Assembly: GCF_050269735.1 (NCBI RefSeq)
Contig: NZ_JBNNIX010000002.1
Coordinates: forward strand, 496,001 to 560,000
Direction of reading: 5' to 3'
DNA from: Paenisporosarcina sp050269735
GTDB lineage: Bacteria > Bacillota > Bacilli > Bacillales_A > Planococcaceae
Length of the DNA: 64,000 nt
Below the pieces are notes generated by a model, which was not told the DNA's origin, did no database searches, and worked only from the letters and a program-made list of their open reading frames with translations. Positions 49,156 to 58,569 of the stretch are shown here, in pieces; within the stretch, counting starts at the first letter, position 1, and the number at the start of each line of letters is the position of its first letter. Both the position numbers and the translations under genes were made by a program.

Positions 49156-51482
49156 TGCACGCCGCCTCCTTCTAGTGCTATTTTCAGCACTTCGTCAGCA
49201 TGCGAGACAAATTTAAATGTTAAGTCCTCGCGCACACTTTCCGGTATATCTTCTATATCTCGTTCATTGTCTTTCGGTAAAATAATGGTGGTTAATCCAG
49301 CACGGTGAGCACTTAATGTTTTTTCTTTCACGCCACCGATTGGCAACACACGGCCTCGCAATGTAATTTCTCCCGTCATGCCCACTTCACGTCGAATCGG
49401 TTGTTTTGACAACGCAGATACAAGTGCCGTGGCAATTGTAATTCCAGCTGAAGGACCGTCTTTTGGAACGGCACCTTCAGGCACGTGAATATGAATATCG
49501 TGAGCTTCATGGAAATTCGCATCGAGTCCTAATGACTCGGTTTTCGATCGAACGAAAGACAAAGCTGTCTGAGCAGATTCTTTCATGACATCGCCTAATT
49601 TACCTGTCAAAATCAACTTGCCTTTCCCTGGTGAAAGCGATACTTCAATTTGAAGTGTATCTCCGCCCACTGTGGTGTAAGCCAGTCCGGTCGCGACACC
49701 TACTTGATTTTCCGTTTCGGCTTGTCCATAACGGAATTTGTGCTTGCCGATTAAATCTTCCAAAGAAGAGGCTTTGATGACAATGCGTTTTTTATCAGTA
49801 GATACGACTTGTTTGGCAGCTTTACGGCAAATCGCAGCAATTTGACGTTCTAGACTACGAACACCAGCTTCACGTGTATAGTAGCGAATCAAGTCAAGAA
49901 TCGCATCGTCTTTAAGCTGTAACTGGGACTTTGTCAATCCATGCTCTTTTAATTGTTTCGGCAATAAATGGTTTTTCGCAATCGATTGCTTTTCCATTTC
50001 CGTATAGCCCGCAATCGATATAATTTCCATGCGGTCTCGAAGTGGTCCAGGAATCGTACTCAAATCATTTGCTGTTGCAATAAATAACACGTTCGATAGG
50101 TCGTACGTTTCTTCGATGTAATGATCGCTGAAATTATGGTTTTGTTCAGGATCCAATACTTCAAGCATTGCTGCAGAAGGGTCGCCACGGAAATCATTCG
50201 ACATTTTATCGATCTCATCCAGCAAGAATACTGGGTTGATTTTCCCAGCTTTCTTCATTCCTTGAATGATACGTCCAGGCATTGCGCCTACATACGTACG
50301 ACGATGTCCACGGATTTCTGATTCATCACGAACTCCACCAAGGGATATGCGCACGAACTGACGACCTAATGATTCTGCAATCGAACGGGCAAGCGAAGTT
50401 TTCCCTACACCAGGAGGTCCAGCCAAACAAAGAATCGGTCCGCGCAATGACTTCGTCAATTGGCGAACTGCTAAGTATTCAAGCACACGCTCTTTTACTG
50501 ATTCCAGTCCATCATGATCACGGTTTAAGATGATTTCTGCGTGGTTAATGTCCAATCGATCTGCAGTAGCATCTGTCCATGGAATAGCGACCAACCAATC
50601 CAAATAATTGCGGATAACGCCACTTTCAGCTGCGGCAGCTGGTAGTTTCTCATACCGATCCAATTCTTTTAATGCCACATTCAACGTGGACTCTGGCATT
50701 CCTGACTCATCAATTTTCTTGCGAAGGTCGGCAACTTCTCCTGTTTTCCCTTCACGATCGCCAAGTTCAGTTTGAATCGCTTTCATCTGCTCCCGCAAGT
50801 AGAATTCTTTCTGCGTACGTTCCATCGCCTGTTTCACACGTGCAGATATTTTCTTTTCCATATCCAGCACTTCTTGCTCATTGTGCAGTCGATTGACTAA
50901 CCATTCCAGACGTTCTTTTACGTCGAACATTTCCAGTACTTCTTGCTTTCCGCTTATTTTAAGTGGCAAGTAAGACGCAATCATATCCGCTAGACGACCA
51001 GGCTCTTCAATGTCTGATACCGTGTCATATGTTTCTGACGTAACTTTTTTCGAGAGCTTGGAGTATTTTTCAAAATACTGAAGAAGCATACGCATTAACG
51101 CTTCATGTTCTGGCGTTTTTTCGGTGTCGTCAGGTGCAGATTCAACGGCCACAGTTGCGTAATTGTCGCCTTCTGTGTAACTTGACCACGTAGCACGTTC
51201 CAAACCTTCAACTAAGACACGAATTGTACCATTAGGCAGCTTAATCATTTGATTGACATGAGCTAACGTCCCGATTCCATAAAGATCATCTTCAACAGGT
51301 TGTTCGACGTTCATTTCTTTTTGGGTAGCCAGGAAGACGATGTTATCCGTCAACAAAGCCTGTTCCAATGCTGCAACAGAACGTTCACGACCTACATCAA
51401 TATGTAACACCATCGTCGGAAATACTAACAAACCACGTAAAGGTAATAATGGAACAATTTTTTCTTCATTTTTCTTTGACAT
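49152..51482 (-). CDS. lonA: ATP-dependent protease Lon (LonA)
   Basis: A cytosolic AAA+ serine protease for damaged and regulatory proteins. The start ATG at 51482 has GGAGGTGA upstream (776 aa). N-terminal substrate domain (about 1-205), coiled coil, Walker A GPPGVGKTSL, Walker B VFLLDEIDK and the Ser-Lys dyad: Ser in DGPSAGITIA, Lys about 43 residues later in GGVKEKTLSA. In B. subtilis a lonB gene lies between clpX and lonA; here the gap contains only a terminator. Confidence 0.97.
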   Translation of the reverse strand: MSKKNEEKIVPLLPLRGLLVFPTMVLHIDVGRERSVAALEQALLTDNIVFLATQKEMNVEQPVEDDLYGIGTLAHVNQMIKLPNGTIRVLVEGLERATWSSYTEGDNYATVAVESAPDDTEKTPEHEALMRMLLQYFEKYSKLSKKVTSETYDTVSDIEEPGRLADMIASYLPLKISGKQEVLEMFDVKERLEWLVNRLHNEQEVLDMEKKISARVKQAMERTQKEFYLREQMKAIQTELGDREGKTGEVADLRKKIDESGMPESTLNVALKELDRYEKLPAAAAESGVIRNYLDWLVAIPWTDATADRLDINHAEIILNRDHDGLESVKERVLEYLAVRQLTKSLRGPILCLAGPPGVGKTSLARSIAESLGRQFVRISLGGVRDESEIRGHRRTYVGAMPGRIIQGMKKAGKINPVFLLDEIDKMSNDFRGDPSAAMLEVLDPEQNHNFSDHYIEETYDLSNVLFIATANDLSTIPGPLRDRMEIISIAGYTEMEKQSIAKNHLLPKQLKEHGLTKSQLQLKDDAILDLIRYYTREAGVRSLERQIAAICRKAAKQVVSTDKKRIVIKASSLEDLIGKHKFRYGQAETENQVGVATGLAYTTVGGDTLQIEVSLSPGKGKLILTGKLGDVMKESAQTALSFVRSKTESLGLDANFHEAHDIHIHVPEGAVPKDGPSAGITIATALVSALSKQPIRREVGMTGEITLRGRVLPIGGVKEKTLSAHRAGLTTIILPKDNERDIEDIPESVREDLTFKFVSHADEVLKIALEGGGVQ

Positions 51483-51540
51483 GTGGAAAGTCACCTCCGT
51501 CCAATTTTGTCCGTTTTCACCATAAATCAAACATATGGAA

Positions 51541-51604
51541 GAAAAAGCTGACATCCGAGCTGCGCGTATGCATACGCACGATCGAAGCCAGCTTTTCTTT
51601 ATAA
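51541..51604 (-). terminator. Terminator of clpX
   Basis: A long stem-loop AAAAGCTG...GCGTATGCATACGC...CAGCTTTTT, containing an inner perfect palindrome GCGTATGCATACGC, follows the clpX stop directly and ends in a T run on the minus strand. Confidence 0.8.
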
Positions 51605-51610
51605 CTCAAT

Positions 51611-52879
51611 TTATGCTGAAGTTTTCTCATCGTTTTGATCGAGTACAGTACCGTCTTCCAAAACCAATTTAGGACTTGAAGTCTCAGTTACTGTTTCTTT
51701 CGTAATGACACACTCTATAATATCTTCACGTGAAGGTAATTCATACATCACATCTAACATTAAAGATTCAATAATTGAACGAAGTCCACGTGCACCTGTT
51801 TTACGCTCGATTGCAAGTTTCGCAATTTCGACCAATGCGTCATCTTCGAATGTCAATTTCACATTATCCAATTCAATCATTTTTTGATATTGCTTCACTA
51901 ATGCATTTTTAGGTTCAGTTAAAATTTGCACTAAAGCGCTCTCGTTTAACTGTTCCAAGCTTGCCAATACCGGTAAACGACCGATGAATTCCGGGATTAA
52001 TCCGAATTTCAATAAATCTTCAGGAATCAATTGTGATAATAATGAAGATTCATCAGGATCTTTTTTGTTCGGATCCGAACCGAATCCAATCACTTTTTGA
52101 CCTAAACGACGTTTAATGATCTGGTCAATACCATCAAATGCTCCACCGACAATGAACAAAATGTTTGTCGTGTCGATTTGAATGAATTCCTGATGAGGGT
52201 GTTTACGTCCACCTTGAGGAGGAACGCTTGCAACTGTGCCTTCTAATATTTTCAGAAGTGCTTGTTGTACACCTTCACCTGAAACATCACGCGTAATTGA
52301 TGGGTTTTCTGATTTACGGGCAACTTTATCAATTTCATCGATATAAATAATGCCTTTTTCAGCTTTCTCAACATCGTAATCAGCAGATTGAATCAATTTC
52401 AAAAGAATGTTCTCAACATCTTCCCCAACATATCCAGCTTCAGTCAATGATGTCGCGTCCGCAATTGCGAATGGTACATTAAGAATGCGTGCAAGAGTTT
52501 GAGCTAGTAACGTTTTACCGCTACCAGTTGGTCCCAAAATCACGATATTCGATTTAGATAATTCAACATCATCTATTTTGCTGTTGGAATTGATGCGTTT
52601 GTAATGATTATAAACAGCTACAGCGAGTGATTTTTTTGCTCGCTCCTGACCAATTACATATTCATCAAGAATGGAAAGGATTTCTTTTGGTTTTGGAACT
52701 TCTTTAAACTCAGTTTCTTCTTCTGTACCGAGTTCTTCTTCTACGATTTCTGTACATAATTCAATACATTCATCGCAAATATATACACCAGGTCCTGCGA
52801 CCAGTTTACGAACTTGTTCTTGGGATTTTCCACAGAAGGAACACTTTAAATTCCCTTTTTCATCATTAAATTTGAACAA
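51611..52879 (-). CDS. clpX: ClpX unfoldase subunit of ClpXP
   Basis: The AAA+ unfoldase delivering substrates to ClpP. The start is TTG 52879 behind GGGGTG, giving the conserved MFKFNDEKGNLKCSFCGKSQ (422 aa). The N-terminal zinc domain has CxxC...CDEC, Walker A is GPTGSGKTLLAQTL, Walker B IIYIDEIDK, the ClpP-binding loop contains IGF (GQKVIGFGSD), and the pore loop has GYVG. A 200-nt gap separates it from tig. Confidence 0.97.
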   Translation of the reverse strand: MFKFNDEKGNLKCSFCGKSQEQVRKLVAGPGVYICDECIELCTEIVEEELGTEEETEFKEVPKPKEILSILDEYVIGQERAKKSLAVAVYNHYKRINSNSKIDDVELSKSNIVILGPTGSGKTLLAQTLARILNVPFAIADATSLTEAGYVGEDVENILLKLIQSADYDVEKAEKGIIYIDEIDKVARKSENPSITRDVSGEGVQQALLKILEGTVASVPPQGGRKHPHQEFIQIDTTNILFIVGGAFDGIDQIIKRRLGQKVIGFGSDPNKKDPDESSLLSQLIPEDLLKFGLIPEFIGRLPVLASLEQLNESALVQILTEPKNALVKQYQKMIELDNVKLTFEDDALVEIAKLAIERKTGARGLRSIIESLMLDVMYELPSREDIIECVITKETVTETSSPKLVLEDGTVLDQNDEKTSA

Positions 52880-53021
52880 AATATTCACCCCTATTCAAGC
52901 CACAATCTTACAAGATTCTCCTACTAGAATCAACTAATAAGATTAATGAAAACTTAGATCATTATTTTTCATCATGAACATAAATCTTTTGGTTCAATCA
53001 CCAGACATTACCTATGTATGA

Positions 53022-53064
53022 GACAAAACAAGGCACGGGCAATATGTCCGCGCCTTGTTTTAAA
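53022..53064 (-). terminator. Terminator of tig
   Basis: Stem AAAACAAGGCgCGG / CCGtGCCTTGTTTT followed by G and a short tail on the minus strand, 20 nt past the tig stop. clpX is thus transcribed mainly from its own promoter. Confidence 0.85.
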
Positions 53065-53080
53065 AAAGCAGGTATAAAAA

Positions 53081-54367
53081 TTATTCTGTAACTTTAGCGT
53101 TTTCAACTAAGAAGTCGATTGTTTTTTGCATACGGATATCGTTTTCAAGTGCGCCAGTTCCACCAAGTGCTGTACGAATTTGTTCAGCAGTCATGTTGAA
53201 TTGACCAGACATTTTTTCGATTTCAGTATTCACTTCTTCTTCAGAAGCTGTTAAGCCTTCTGCTTCAGCGATTGCTTCAAGTGTTAATGAAACTTTCACA
53301 CGCTTGTTCGCATCTTCGATCATTTGTGTACGAAGTGCTTTTTCATCTTGACCTGAGAATTGGTAGTAAAGGTCAAGGTTCATGCCTTGTGATTGTAAAC
53401 GTTGAGCGAAGTCATTCAACATACGATCTACTTCAGCGTCGATCATAGCTTGAGGAATATCGATTGTTGCGTTTTCAGCAACTTTCTCAACTAACTCATC
53501 TTTGAATCCAGCTTCAGAAGCGTTTTTCTTTTCTTCAACTGCTTGTTCTTTTAATTTCGTACGTAGAGCTTCGATACCTTCAACTTCGCTATCGATTTCT
53601 TTTGCGAAATCATCGTTTAGTTCAGGAAGTTCTTTTCCTTTTACTTCTTTCACCGTTACTTTGAAAGTAGCTTCTTTACCAGCAAGTTCAGCTGCATGGT
53701 ATTCTTCAGGGAAAGTAACAACTACATCTTTTTGTTCGCCAGCTTTTAAGCCAACCAATTGCTCTTCGAATCCTGGAATGAATGAACCAGAACCAATTTC
53801 AAGTGCGTGGTCTTCACCAGCGCCGCCTTCAAATGCTTCTTCTCCAAGGAATCCTTCGAAGTCGATTACAGCAGTATCGCCTTCAACGATTGCTTCTTCT
53901 TCTTTAACAACTAGTTCAGCTAAACGAGTTTGTTGTTCTTTTAATTGAGCTTCGATATCTTCGTCAGTTACGTTAGCGTCTTGTTTAGTAACTTCGATGC
54001 CTTTGTAATCTCCAAGAGTTACTTCAGGGCGTACTGTAACAGTCGCTTTGAAGATCAAGTTTTCGCCTTGCTCCATTTTTTCGATGTCGATTTCAGGACG
54101 ATCAACAGGATCGATTCCCGCTTCTTCAACAGCTGCAGCGTATGCATCTGGAAGAATGAAATCTAAAGCATCTTGGTATAAAGATTCAGCACCAAAACGT
54201 TGCTCGAACATTTTACGTGGCATTTTCCCTTTACGGAAACCTGGTACGTTAATTTGCTTAACAACCTTGTTGAAAGCTTTGTCTAAACCTTCTTTTACTT
54301 TTGCTGCTTCTACTTCTACAGTTAGAATACCTGTGTTACCTTCTTGTTTTTCCCATTTCACTGACAT
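53081..54367 (-). CDS. tig: Trigger factor, ribosome-associated chaperone and prolyl isomerase
   Basis: ATG 54367 with GGAGG upstream gives 428 aa. The ribosome-binding signature GFRKGKMPRKMFE is at about residues 43-55; the FKBP-type PPIase domain (about 160-245) has GDTAVIDFEGFLGEEAFEGG and the C-terminal helical arms follow. It welcomes nascent chains at the ribosome exit. Located upstream of clpX and downstream of ysoA, as in B. subtilis. Confidence 0.97.
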   Translation of the reverse strand: MSVKWEKQEGNTGILTVEVEAAKVKEGLDKAFNKVVKQINVPGFRKGKMPRKMFEQRFGAESLYQDALDFILPDAYAAAVEEAGIDPVDRPEIDIEKMEQGENLIFKATVTVRPEVTLGDYKGIEVTKQDANVTDEDIEAQLKEQQTRLAELVVKEEEAIVEGDTAVIDFEGFLGEEAFEGGAGEDHALEIGSGSFIPGFEEQLVGLKAGEQKDVVVTFPEEYHAAELAGKEATFKVTVKEVKGKELPELNDDFAKEIDSEVEGIEALRTKLKEQAVEEKKNASEAGFKDELVEKVAENATIDIPQAMIDAEVDRMLNDFAQRLQSQGMNLDLYYQFSGQDEKALRTQMIEDANKRVKVSLTLEAIAEAEGLTASEEEVNTEIEKMSGQFNMTAEQIRTALGGTGALENDIRMQKTIDFLVENAKVTE

Positions 54368-54469
54368 ATATTCAACCTCCATCATTAATTTCAATTGTTA
54401 GTATCATTCTTATCTATGATTTTGACAACCATTCTAGTATAGCACACCCGCTCATACTTTCAACTTTTT

Positions 54470-55471
54470 TCACATGCTTCGCAATTCAAAGAGGACATCA
54501 ATCTTGACAAGCAAGTCGTACAACTCCCCTTCACAAGTCACTTCTTCACCCAACATACCAGCGACATAGTTTATGTAAGCTTCAGCCACTTCCTGCTCAT
54601 CGAACGAAAACCATTCAAACGGATACGTTGCAAATGAGTGACGAATGATCAAATCATGGACCATTTCCAACTTGGTTGGATTTTGAACAAGTTCCTCTTC
54701 CGTGAACTTCAGGACAGACTCGACCTTTGATGTTTGTGAAGGATCCACAAGTTCATTAGGACTAACTACCGTTTGGTAACCGAACTTTTCAATAGATATA
54801 TTTCGATTGATCCCTTTATGCACCATTAACAACAAAGCGAAGGATTTCGTTATCGGTGAAATTAAATCATCTTCAATAATCGTTACCAGTTCATTTTCAA
54901 TTGACGTCAGATCTTCCCCATCCAGTTCAACCAAAAGTTGCTGTTGCTTGTCCTCAGGAAATCTTGAAAACGTGTCATATTGAAACAAACGGGCATCAAT
55001 CTGGTTGTTATGCGGCACATCTTCTAATAGTTTTTCACCTTTTTGTTTAGCCACACGTTCATTCAATTTCAGAAGTTGCTCAAATTTATCGAGTTTATCG
55101 ACAGGAACAACGCCTTCGTCAAGCAATGATTCAACAATTTCTTTTACCTCACCAAATTGACGGAGCTCCATGAGAATCGTGACATACAACTCCATCGTTT
55201 CAAAGTAATAAGTAGGACCCAATTTCAAAAGTTCTTCACAAACGGTCTTAGCCTCTGCAAATTCCCGGATTTCATACAACGAGTATGCATATACACCTAG
55301 CGTTTGTTCGTCAGCTTCTATGTAAGTCAATGCTTGTCTAATTGAATCCACCGCTAAATCATATTGAAAATCTTCAGCATGTTTGAGTCCTTCAGATATG
55401 AGCCTGTCCACCATGCCCGGAAAGACAATGATGTTTTCTTTTTTTTGAAGTTTTCCGTACTTTTTTCGCAA
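54470..55471 (-). CDS. ysoA: TPR-repeat protein (YsoA homologue)
   Basis: About 333 aa from the TTG at 55471, which has AAAGGCGG at 8 nt; the ATG at 55510 lacks a site and lies near the preceding gene's terminator. N-terminal tetratricopeptide-like helices (GLKHAEDFQYDLAVDSIRQAL, YAYSLYEIREFAEAKTVCEELLKLG, YVTILMELRQFGEVKEIV) are followed by an acidic helical C-terminal region. Function unknown; the position next to tig is conserved in Bacilli, hinting at a role near protein folding. Confidence 0.82.
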   Translation of the reverse strand: MRKKYGKLQKKENIIVFPGMVDRLISEGLKHAEDFQYDLAVDSIRQALTYIEADEQTLGVYAYSLYEIREFAEAKTVCEELLKLGPTYYFETMELYVTILMELRQFGEVKEIVESLLDEGVVPVDKLDKFEQLLKLNERVAKQKGEKLLEDVPHNNQIDARLFQYDTFSRFPEDKQQQLLVELDGEDLTSIENELVTIIEDDLISPITKSFALLLMVHKGINRNISIEKFGYQTVVSPNELVDPSQTSKVESVLKFTEEELVQNPTKLEMVHDLIIRHSFATYPFEWFSFDEQEVAEAYINYVAGMLGEEVTCEGELYDLLVKIDVLFELRSM

Positions 55472-55514
55472 TGTGGATTCCGCCTTTCTCTTGCGTATAT
55501 AGTAGCACAAAATG

Positions 55515-55546
55515 AAAAAAGGATGCGCCTCTCAGCACATCCTTTC
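55515..55546 (-). terminator. Terminator of the kinase gene
   Basis: Stem GGATGTGC-6 nt-GCGCATCC followed by TTTTTTC on the minus strand, about 35 nt past the kinase stop. Confidence 0.88.
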
Positions 55547-55580
55547 TTCATAAGCTTTATTCATTTTGAATGACGTAAAC

Positions 55581-56816
55581 TCAAACTGGAATGGTAATTG
55601 TAAATGTTGTTCCTATTCCTTTTTTACTATCCACATCTATTTTCCCTTTTACTTTACTGATTGTTCCGTATACCATCAGCATGCCTAGCCCCGTACCTTC
55701 TTTTTTCGTTGAGTAGTATGGTTTCCCGAGTTTTTGAATCTCATCGTTAGTCATTCCTACCCCACTATCTTTTACGGTAATGATGATATTTTGCTCGAGA
55801 TCAAAGACTTCAATATGTAAAGTTCCACTTTTTTCTTTCATCGATTCGATGCCATTTTTAAATAAATTTAAAAGACATTGCTGCATTTGATTTTTATCGT
55901 ATTTCAAATTAAGCGTGTTAGTAAATTCACATTGAATATCAACCTGATTCATTCTCGCGTACGGCATAAGAATATTCTTTACATAGCTAAATTCTTCATA
56001 CAAATTCGAATACACCATGTTTTCAGATTGTGGTTTGGCAAATGCCAAGAAATCACTGACAATTTGCTCGGCCCGTTCCAATTCTTTCAATGAATAATCA
56101 ATGTACATTTTTTCATCTGAAGTAACCGTCTTTGATCCCTTCAAAAGTTGCAAAAAGCCATTGGTCACCGTAAGCGGATTCCTGATTTCGTGAGAAACAC
56201 TTGCTGAAAGCTCACTCATGACATGAAGACGTTCTGCATGCAGGAAATTTTCGCGGTTTTTAATATTGTCCAATACTTTTTCTACCATCAACAAATTCAA
56301 GATAATGACGCACACATGCGTGGAAACGGAAAAGAACGATAACAACCAGAATTCCTTCGTTAACTCATCAAAAAATGTGCTGAGCGTCGTCAAATATAGA
56401 CCCATTGTAAATAATGCAGCCAAAATGCCAATGAGTATGCGCTTTTGCGTGTTTACTCGAAGGAATTTTTTGCTGATTAAAGGCACGATCATGAAGATTG
56501 CTGTTGAAAATAAAAGGGATTGAATCGTCCCCTCTCCACCAATCATAAAACGATAAACATTCAAAACGATATATAAAGGAAGTACCTTCAAATAACCACC
56601 GTAAAGAGCGACGATAATAAACGGTATGTATCTTAAATCAAAAATAAATCCTATTTCCAGATGGATCGGATACACCATACACAAGATCATTGAGACTGCG
56701 GAAAAGGCAATGAGAAACGCCGTATTATAAAAATGTCTGCGATTATCAAAGAAAATGACGAATAACAGAAGAGGAAAAATTAAGAATAAGATATTTAGTA
56801 ACAAAGTTTCTAACAC
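55581..56816 (-). CDS. Orphan membrane histidine kinase, sporulation (KinB-like) type
   Basis: 411 aa from a GTG with AGGAGGG upstream. Five or six TM helices (about 5-175, 5TM-LYT-like) precede the dimerisation domain with the phosphorylated His209 in LSASVSHEIRNPLTVTNGFLQLL, which closely follows the KinA-E pattern. The catalytic domain has an N box (CLLNLFKNGIESM), G1 (DSGVGM) and G2 (GTGLGMLMV). No response regulator is adjacent, as for phosphorelay kinases. Two inverted Spo0A-like boxes overlap its promoter. I infer that it feeds Spo0F/Spo0B/Spo0A. Which Kin orthologue it is cannot be decided. Confidence 0.8.
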   Translation of the reverse strand: MLETLLLNILFLIFPLLLFVIFFDNRRHFYNTAFLIAFSAVSMILCMVYPIHLEIGFIFDLRYIPFIIVALYGGYLKVLPLYIVLNVYRFMIGGEGTIQSLLFSTAIFMIVPLISKKFLRVNTQKRILIGILAALFTMGLYLTTLSTFFDELTKEFWLLSFFSVSTHVCVIILNLLMVEKVLDNIKNRENFLHAERLHVMSELSASVSHEIRNPLTVTNGFLQLLKGSKTVTSDEKMYIDYSLKELERAEQIVSDFLAFAKPQSENMVYSNLYEEFSYVKNILMPYARMNQVDIQCEFTNTLNLKYDKNQMQQCLLNLFKNGIESMKEKSGTLHIEVFDLEQNIIITVKDSGVGMTNDEIQKLGKPYYSTKKEGTGLGMLMVYGTISKVKGKIDVDSKKGIGTTFTITIPV

Positions 56817-56858
56817 AAAATTCCCTCCTTTTCTTTAACCATAAAGCATCTAGGGAGA

Positions 56859-56903
56859 ATTATACTTCTTCTTCGTTTGTCTCGACAATGCCGATTTGTC
56901 GAA
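56859..56903 (-). promoter_or_regulatory. Kinase promoter with two converging Spo0A-like boxes
   Basis: TATAAT (56859-56864) lies 18 nt from TTGTCG (56883-56888). That -35 is part of an 0A-like box ATTGTCGAG on the minus strand (56881-56889), facing a second box TTTGTCGAA on the plus strand (56895-56903). Together they form the dyad CGACAAT-gccg-ATTTGTCG. An 0A box over a weak -35 is typical of Spo0A-activated sigma-A promoters. Confidence 0.55.
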
Positions 56904-56912
56904 TTTTGCAAT

Positions 56913-56997
56913 AAAAAACCTTCTTTACCAAAGTGAAGTCACTTTGCCTTTAAGATAAAAGACTTTTATGTGACCATTTCACTGCTTGATAAGAAGG
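56913..56997 (-). terminator. Long imperfect inverted repeat, probable terminator
   Basis: CCTTCTTATCAAGCAGTGAA...GTCAC pairs with GTGACTTCACTTTGGTAAAGAAGG on the minus strand over about 24 positions with small bulges, around a loop of about 30 nt, and ends in a 6-T run. It lies after the small zinc-ribbon gene and before the kinase promoter. Confidence 0.55.
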
Positions 56998-57047
56998 GAT
57001 TTAACGACAACGTAAAGTTATAAGCGAACTTTTCTATATCAAAGAAA

Positions 57048-57257
57048 TTAACGTGAAGCTTTAACTTCAGAACAATTTGGACATTTCTTCTGATTACTAC
57101 CTTTAAATTTAGTCAAAGTTTTTTCGAAATTATTTCCACATGAACATTTAAACAATAGTTTTTGAGAGTATCCTACATACTCTTTAGAAAGTAATGCACA
57201 CTCTGAATTGTTCTTAACATAATCTCTAATATTTTCAATCGTCCATTTTTTATTCAT
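57048..57257 (-). CDS. Small zinc-ribbon protein (69 aa), probable mobile-element remnant
   Basis: Start ATG 57257 with GGAGGTG. The chain has a W-x-IENIRDYV N-terminus, a beta segment (YVGYSQKLLFKCSCGNNF) and a CxC...CPNC four-cysteine ribbon. This arrangement resembles the zinc-ribbon modules that precede nuclease domains in phage and intron-encoded endonucleases, but the nuclease part is absent, so it is either stand-alone or truncated. AT-rich compared with its neighbours. Confidence 0.55.
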   Translation of the reverse strand: MNKKWTIENIRDYVKNNSECALLSKEYVGYSQKLLFKCSCGNNFEKTLTKFKGSNQKKCPNCSEVKASR

Positions 57258-57857
57258 ATTAACACCTCCGATATTGATTTCGTATTTACACACAGATTTC
57301 TCGTCTCGCTATTATACCATCATCCAATTGTGGAAAATCCTTAAATAACAAGTCTACCTATTTTCGCATTAAAAAATGTGGAAATTATTTTGGACACATC
57401 TAAAGGAATTATAATAGCATAACACCTATTGCTATCCTACTTTACCTTTAATCTTGGAAAAGTTGTTATCCAAATTAATATTTGTATTCTTTTTAGTTAA
57501 GCTAGGTTCAAGTAGACATCAATAGGTTTGAATTTCAATGAGTAGATCACGAATCATTTTTATATACTTCATTGATATTGAAAACAAAAAGAAAAACACT
57601 TCAACTCCTTATCAAGGAATGAGTGTTTTTCTTTTTTACTAAACTAAATTGAATTAGTAGTCTCGTTTTTGGATTTTGATAATTTAATTCCTGCCATATT
57701 AAACCTAATACCTTTTCATTATCTATAAAAAATGTAACTAAGAAATACTAATACATCTATTAATATTATTTTCAATTTACTTAAGAAAATTTTTGGTTAA
57801 AGAATAAACAGCCCAATAATAGACAATAAATATAGTATATTGGAGGGGAAGTTAAGA
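57258..57857. other. 600-bp AT-rich non-coding stretch
   Basis: I see no gene here. The only structure is an inverted repeat at about 57589-57637, AAGAAAAACACT...AGTGTTTTTCTT, with pairing CTCCTT/AAGGA inside; it could terminate transcription in either direction. Base composition is clearly more AT-rich than the flanking core genes, consistent with acquired DNA. Confidence 0.5.
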
Positions 57858-58094
57858 ATGTTTATAAAAAGTGATGATAAAGTAATTTATTGCTACAGTT
57901 GTCGTAAAAGCACTTTATTTATACGTAAAGATTGGAACAATAATAGTGGTGTAGATTCGCATTGTAGTGAATGTGAATTTGTGTGGTTTGAATGGCAAAA
58001 TCGTGCAGTAGATCGAGAAAAAGAAAAATGGGTTGAATATAATGGAGGAGCATTAAATAAAACAAAAGATCACTATCAAATTAGTCATACATGA
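57858..58094 (+). CDS. Small four-cysteine zinc-finger-like protein (78 aa)
   Basis: ATG 57858 has GGAGGGG 9 nt upstream. The sequence contains YCYSC and, about 29 residues on, HCSEC, two CxxC knuckles that could bind one zinc, then a Trp-rich acidic stretch (FVWFEWQNRAVDREKEKW). No family is recognised. Good ribosome site and plausible codon use; plus-strand orientation sets it apart from the surrounding core genes. Confidence 0.55.
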   Translation: MFIKSDDKVIYCYSCRKSTLFIRKDWNNNSGVDSHCSECEFVWFEWQNRAVDREKEKWVEYNGGALNKTKDHYQISHT

Positions 58095-58162
58095 TATATT
58101 ACTAGAACTGATGGGAAAGAAAAGAAGAACCTTTGAATAGGTTTCGACAAACATTCGTTTAA

Positions 58163-58267
58163 CTAAATATAGCAAAACGTGAATGGAAAGATCCAAAAAG
58201 TCAATTTGCTGGCGAAGGAACACCAGAACACACAAACCGCCGCTTCCAATTACCAGAGACTAATTAA
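58163..58267 (+). pseudogene. C-terminal fragment of an unidentified gene
   Basis: An open frame from an upstream stop to TAA at 58265 reads like a protein C-terminus (IAKREWKDPKSQF, GEGTPEHTNRRFQLPETN) with good codon usage but no start or ribosome site. The 5' part appears lost. I cannot name the parent gene. Confidence 0.35.
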
Positions 58268-58379
58268 TCAATATTCGATTCAAAGCGAAGAGCCAACTGA
58301 GTATATCCAGTTGCTCTTATTTAATGCCCATATATAATTATTCATTTAAGCACTCTATTTTCCTATTGATTAACAAAAA

Positions 58380-58505
58380 TCACCTTATTTTCAGATCCTC
58401 ATCCCCCTTATAATGTTCCACTCCTTTTATTGAAACAGCACCCATGACTAATACCATAATTAAAAATACAATTGTCCAATCCAATAAGCCAAAATTATTT
58501 AACAT
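58380..58505 (-). CDS. 41-aa single-helix membrane peptide or truncated symporter N-terminus
   Basis: ATG 58505 has an AGAGGTAA site; stop TGA at 58380. The peptide has one hydrophobic helix (LLDWTIVFLIMVLVMGAVSI) and a charged tail (KGVEHYKGDEDLKIR). The start and first helix resemble the N-termini of sodium:solute symporters, so it may be a decayed transporter rather than a functional small protein. Confidence 0.4.
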   Translation of the reverse strand: MLNNFGLLDWTIVFLIMVLVMGAVSIKGVEHYKGDEDLKIR

Positions 58506-58569
58506 GTTATTACCTCTTTTTTACAATAAACATAACAAAATACCTTTGTAACTTGTTGTCGATATCACA

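Noticed and set aside
53502..54401. Plus-strand open frames opposite tig (and similar long antisense frames opposite hemA, valS and lonA)
   Set aside because: They are antisense shadows with serine/proline-rich composition caused by codon bias of the real genes, lacking ribosome sites.
57589..57637. Inverted repeat considered as insertion-sequence end
   Set aside because: No transposase, partner end or target duplication; a terminator-like hairpin with A/T flanks is the simpler reading.
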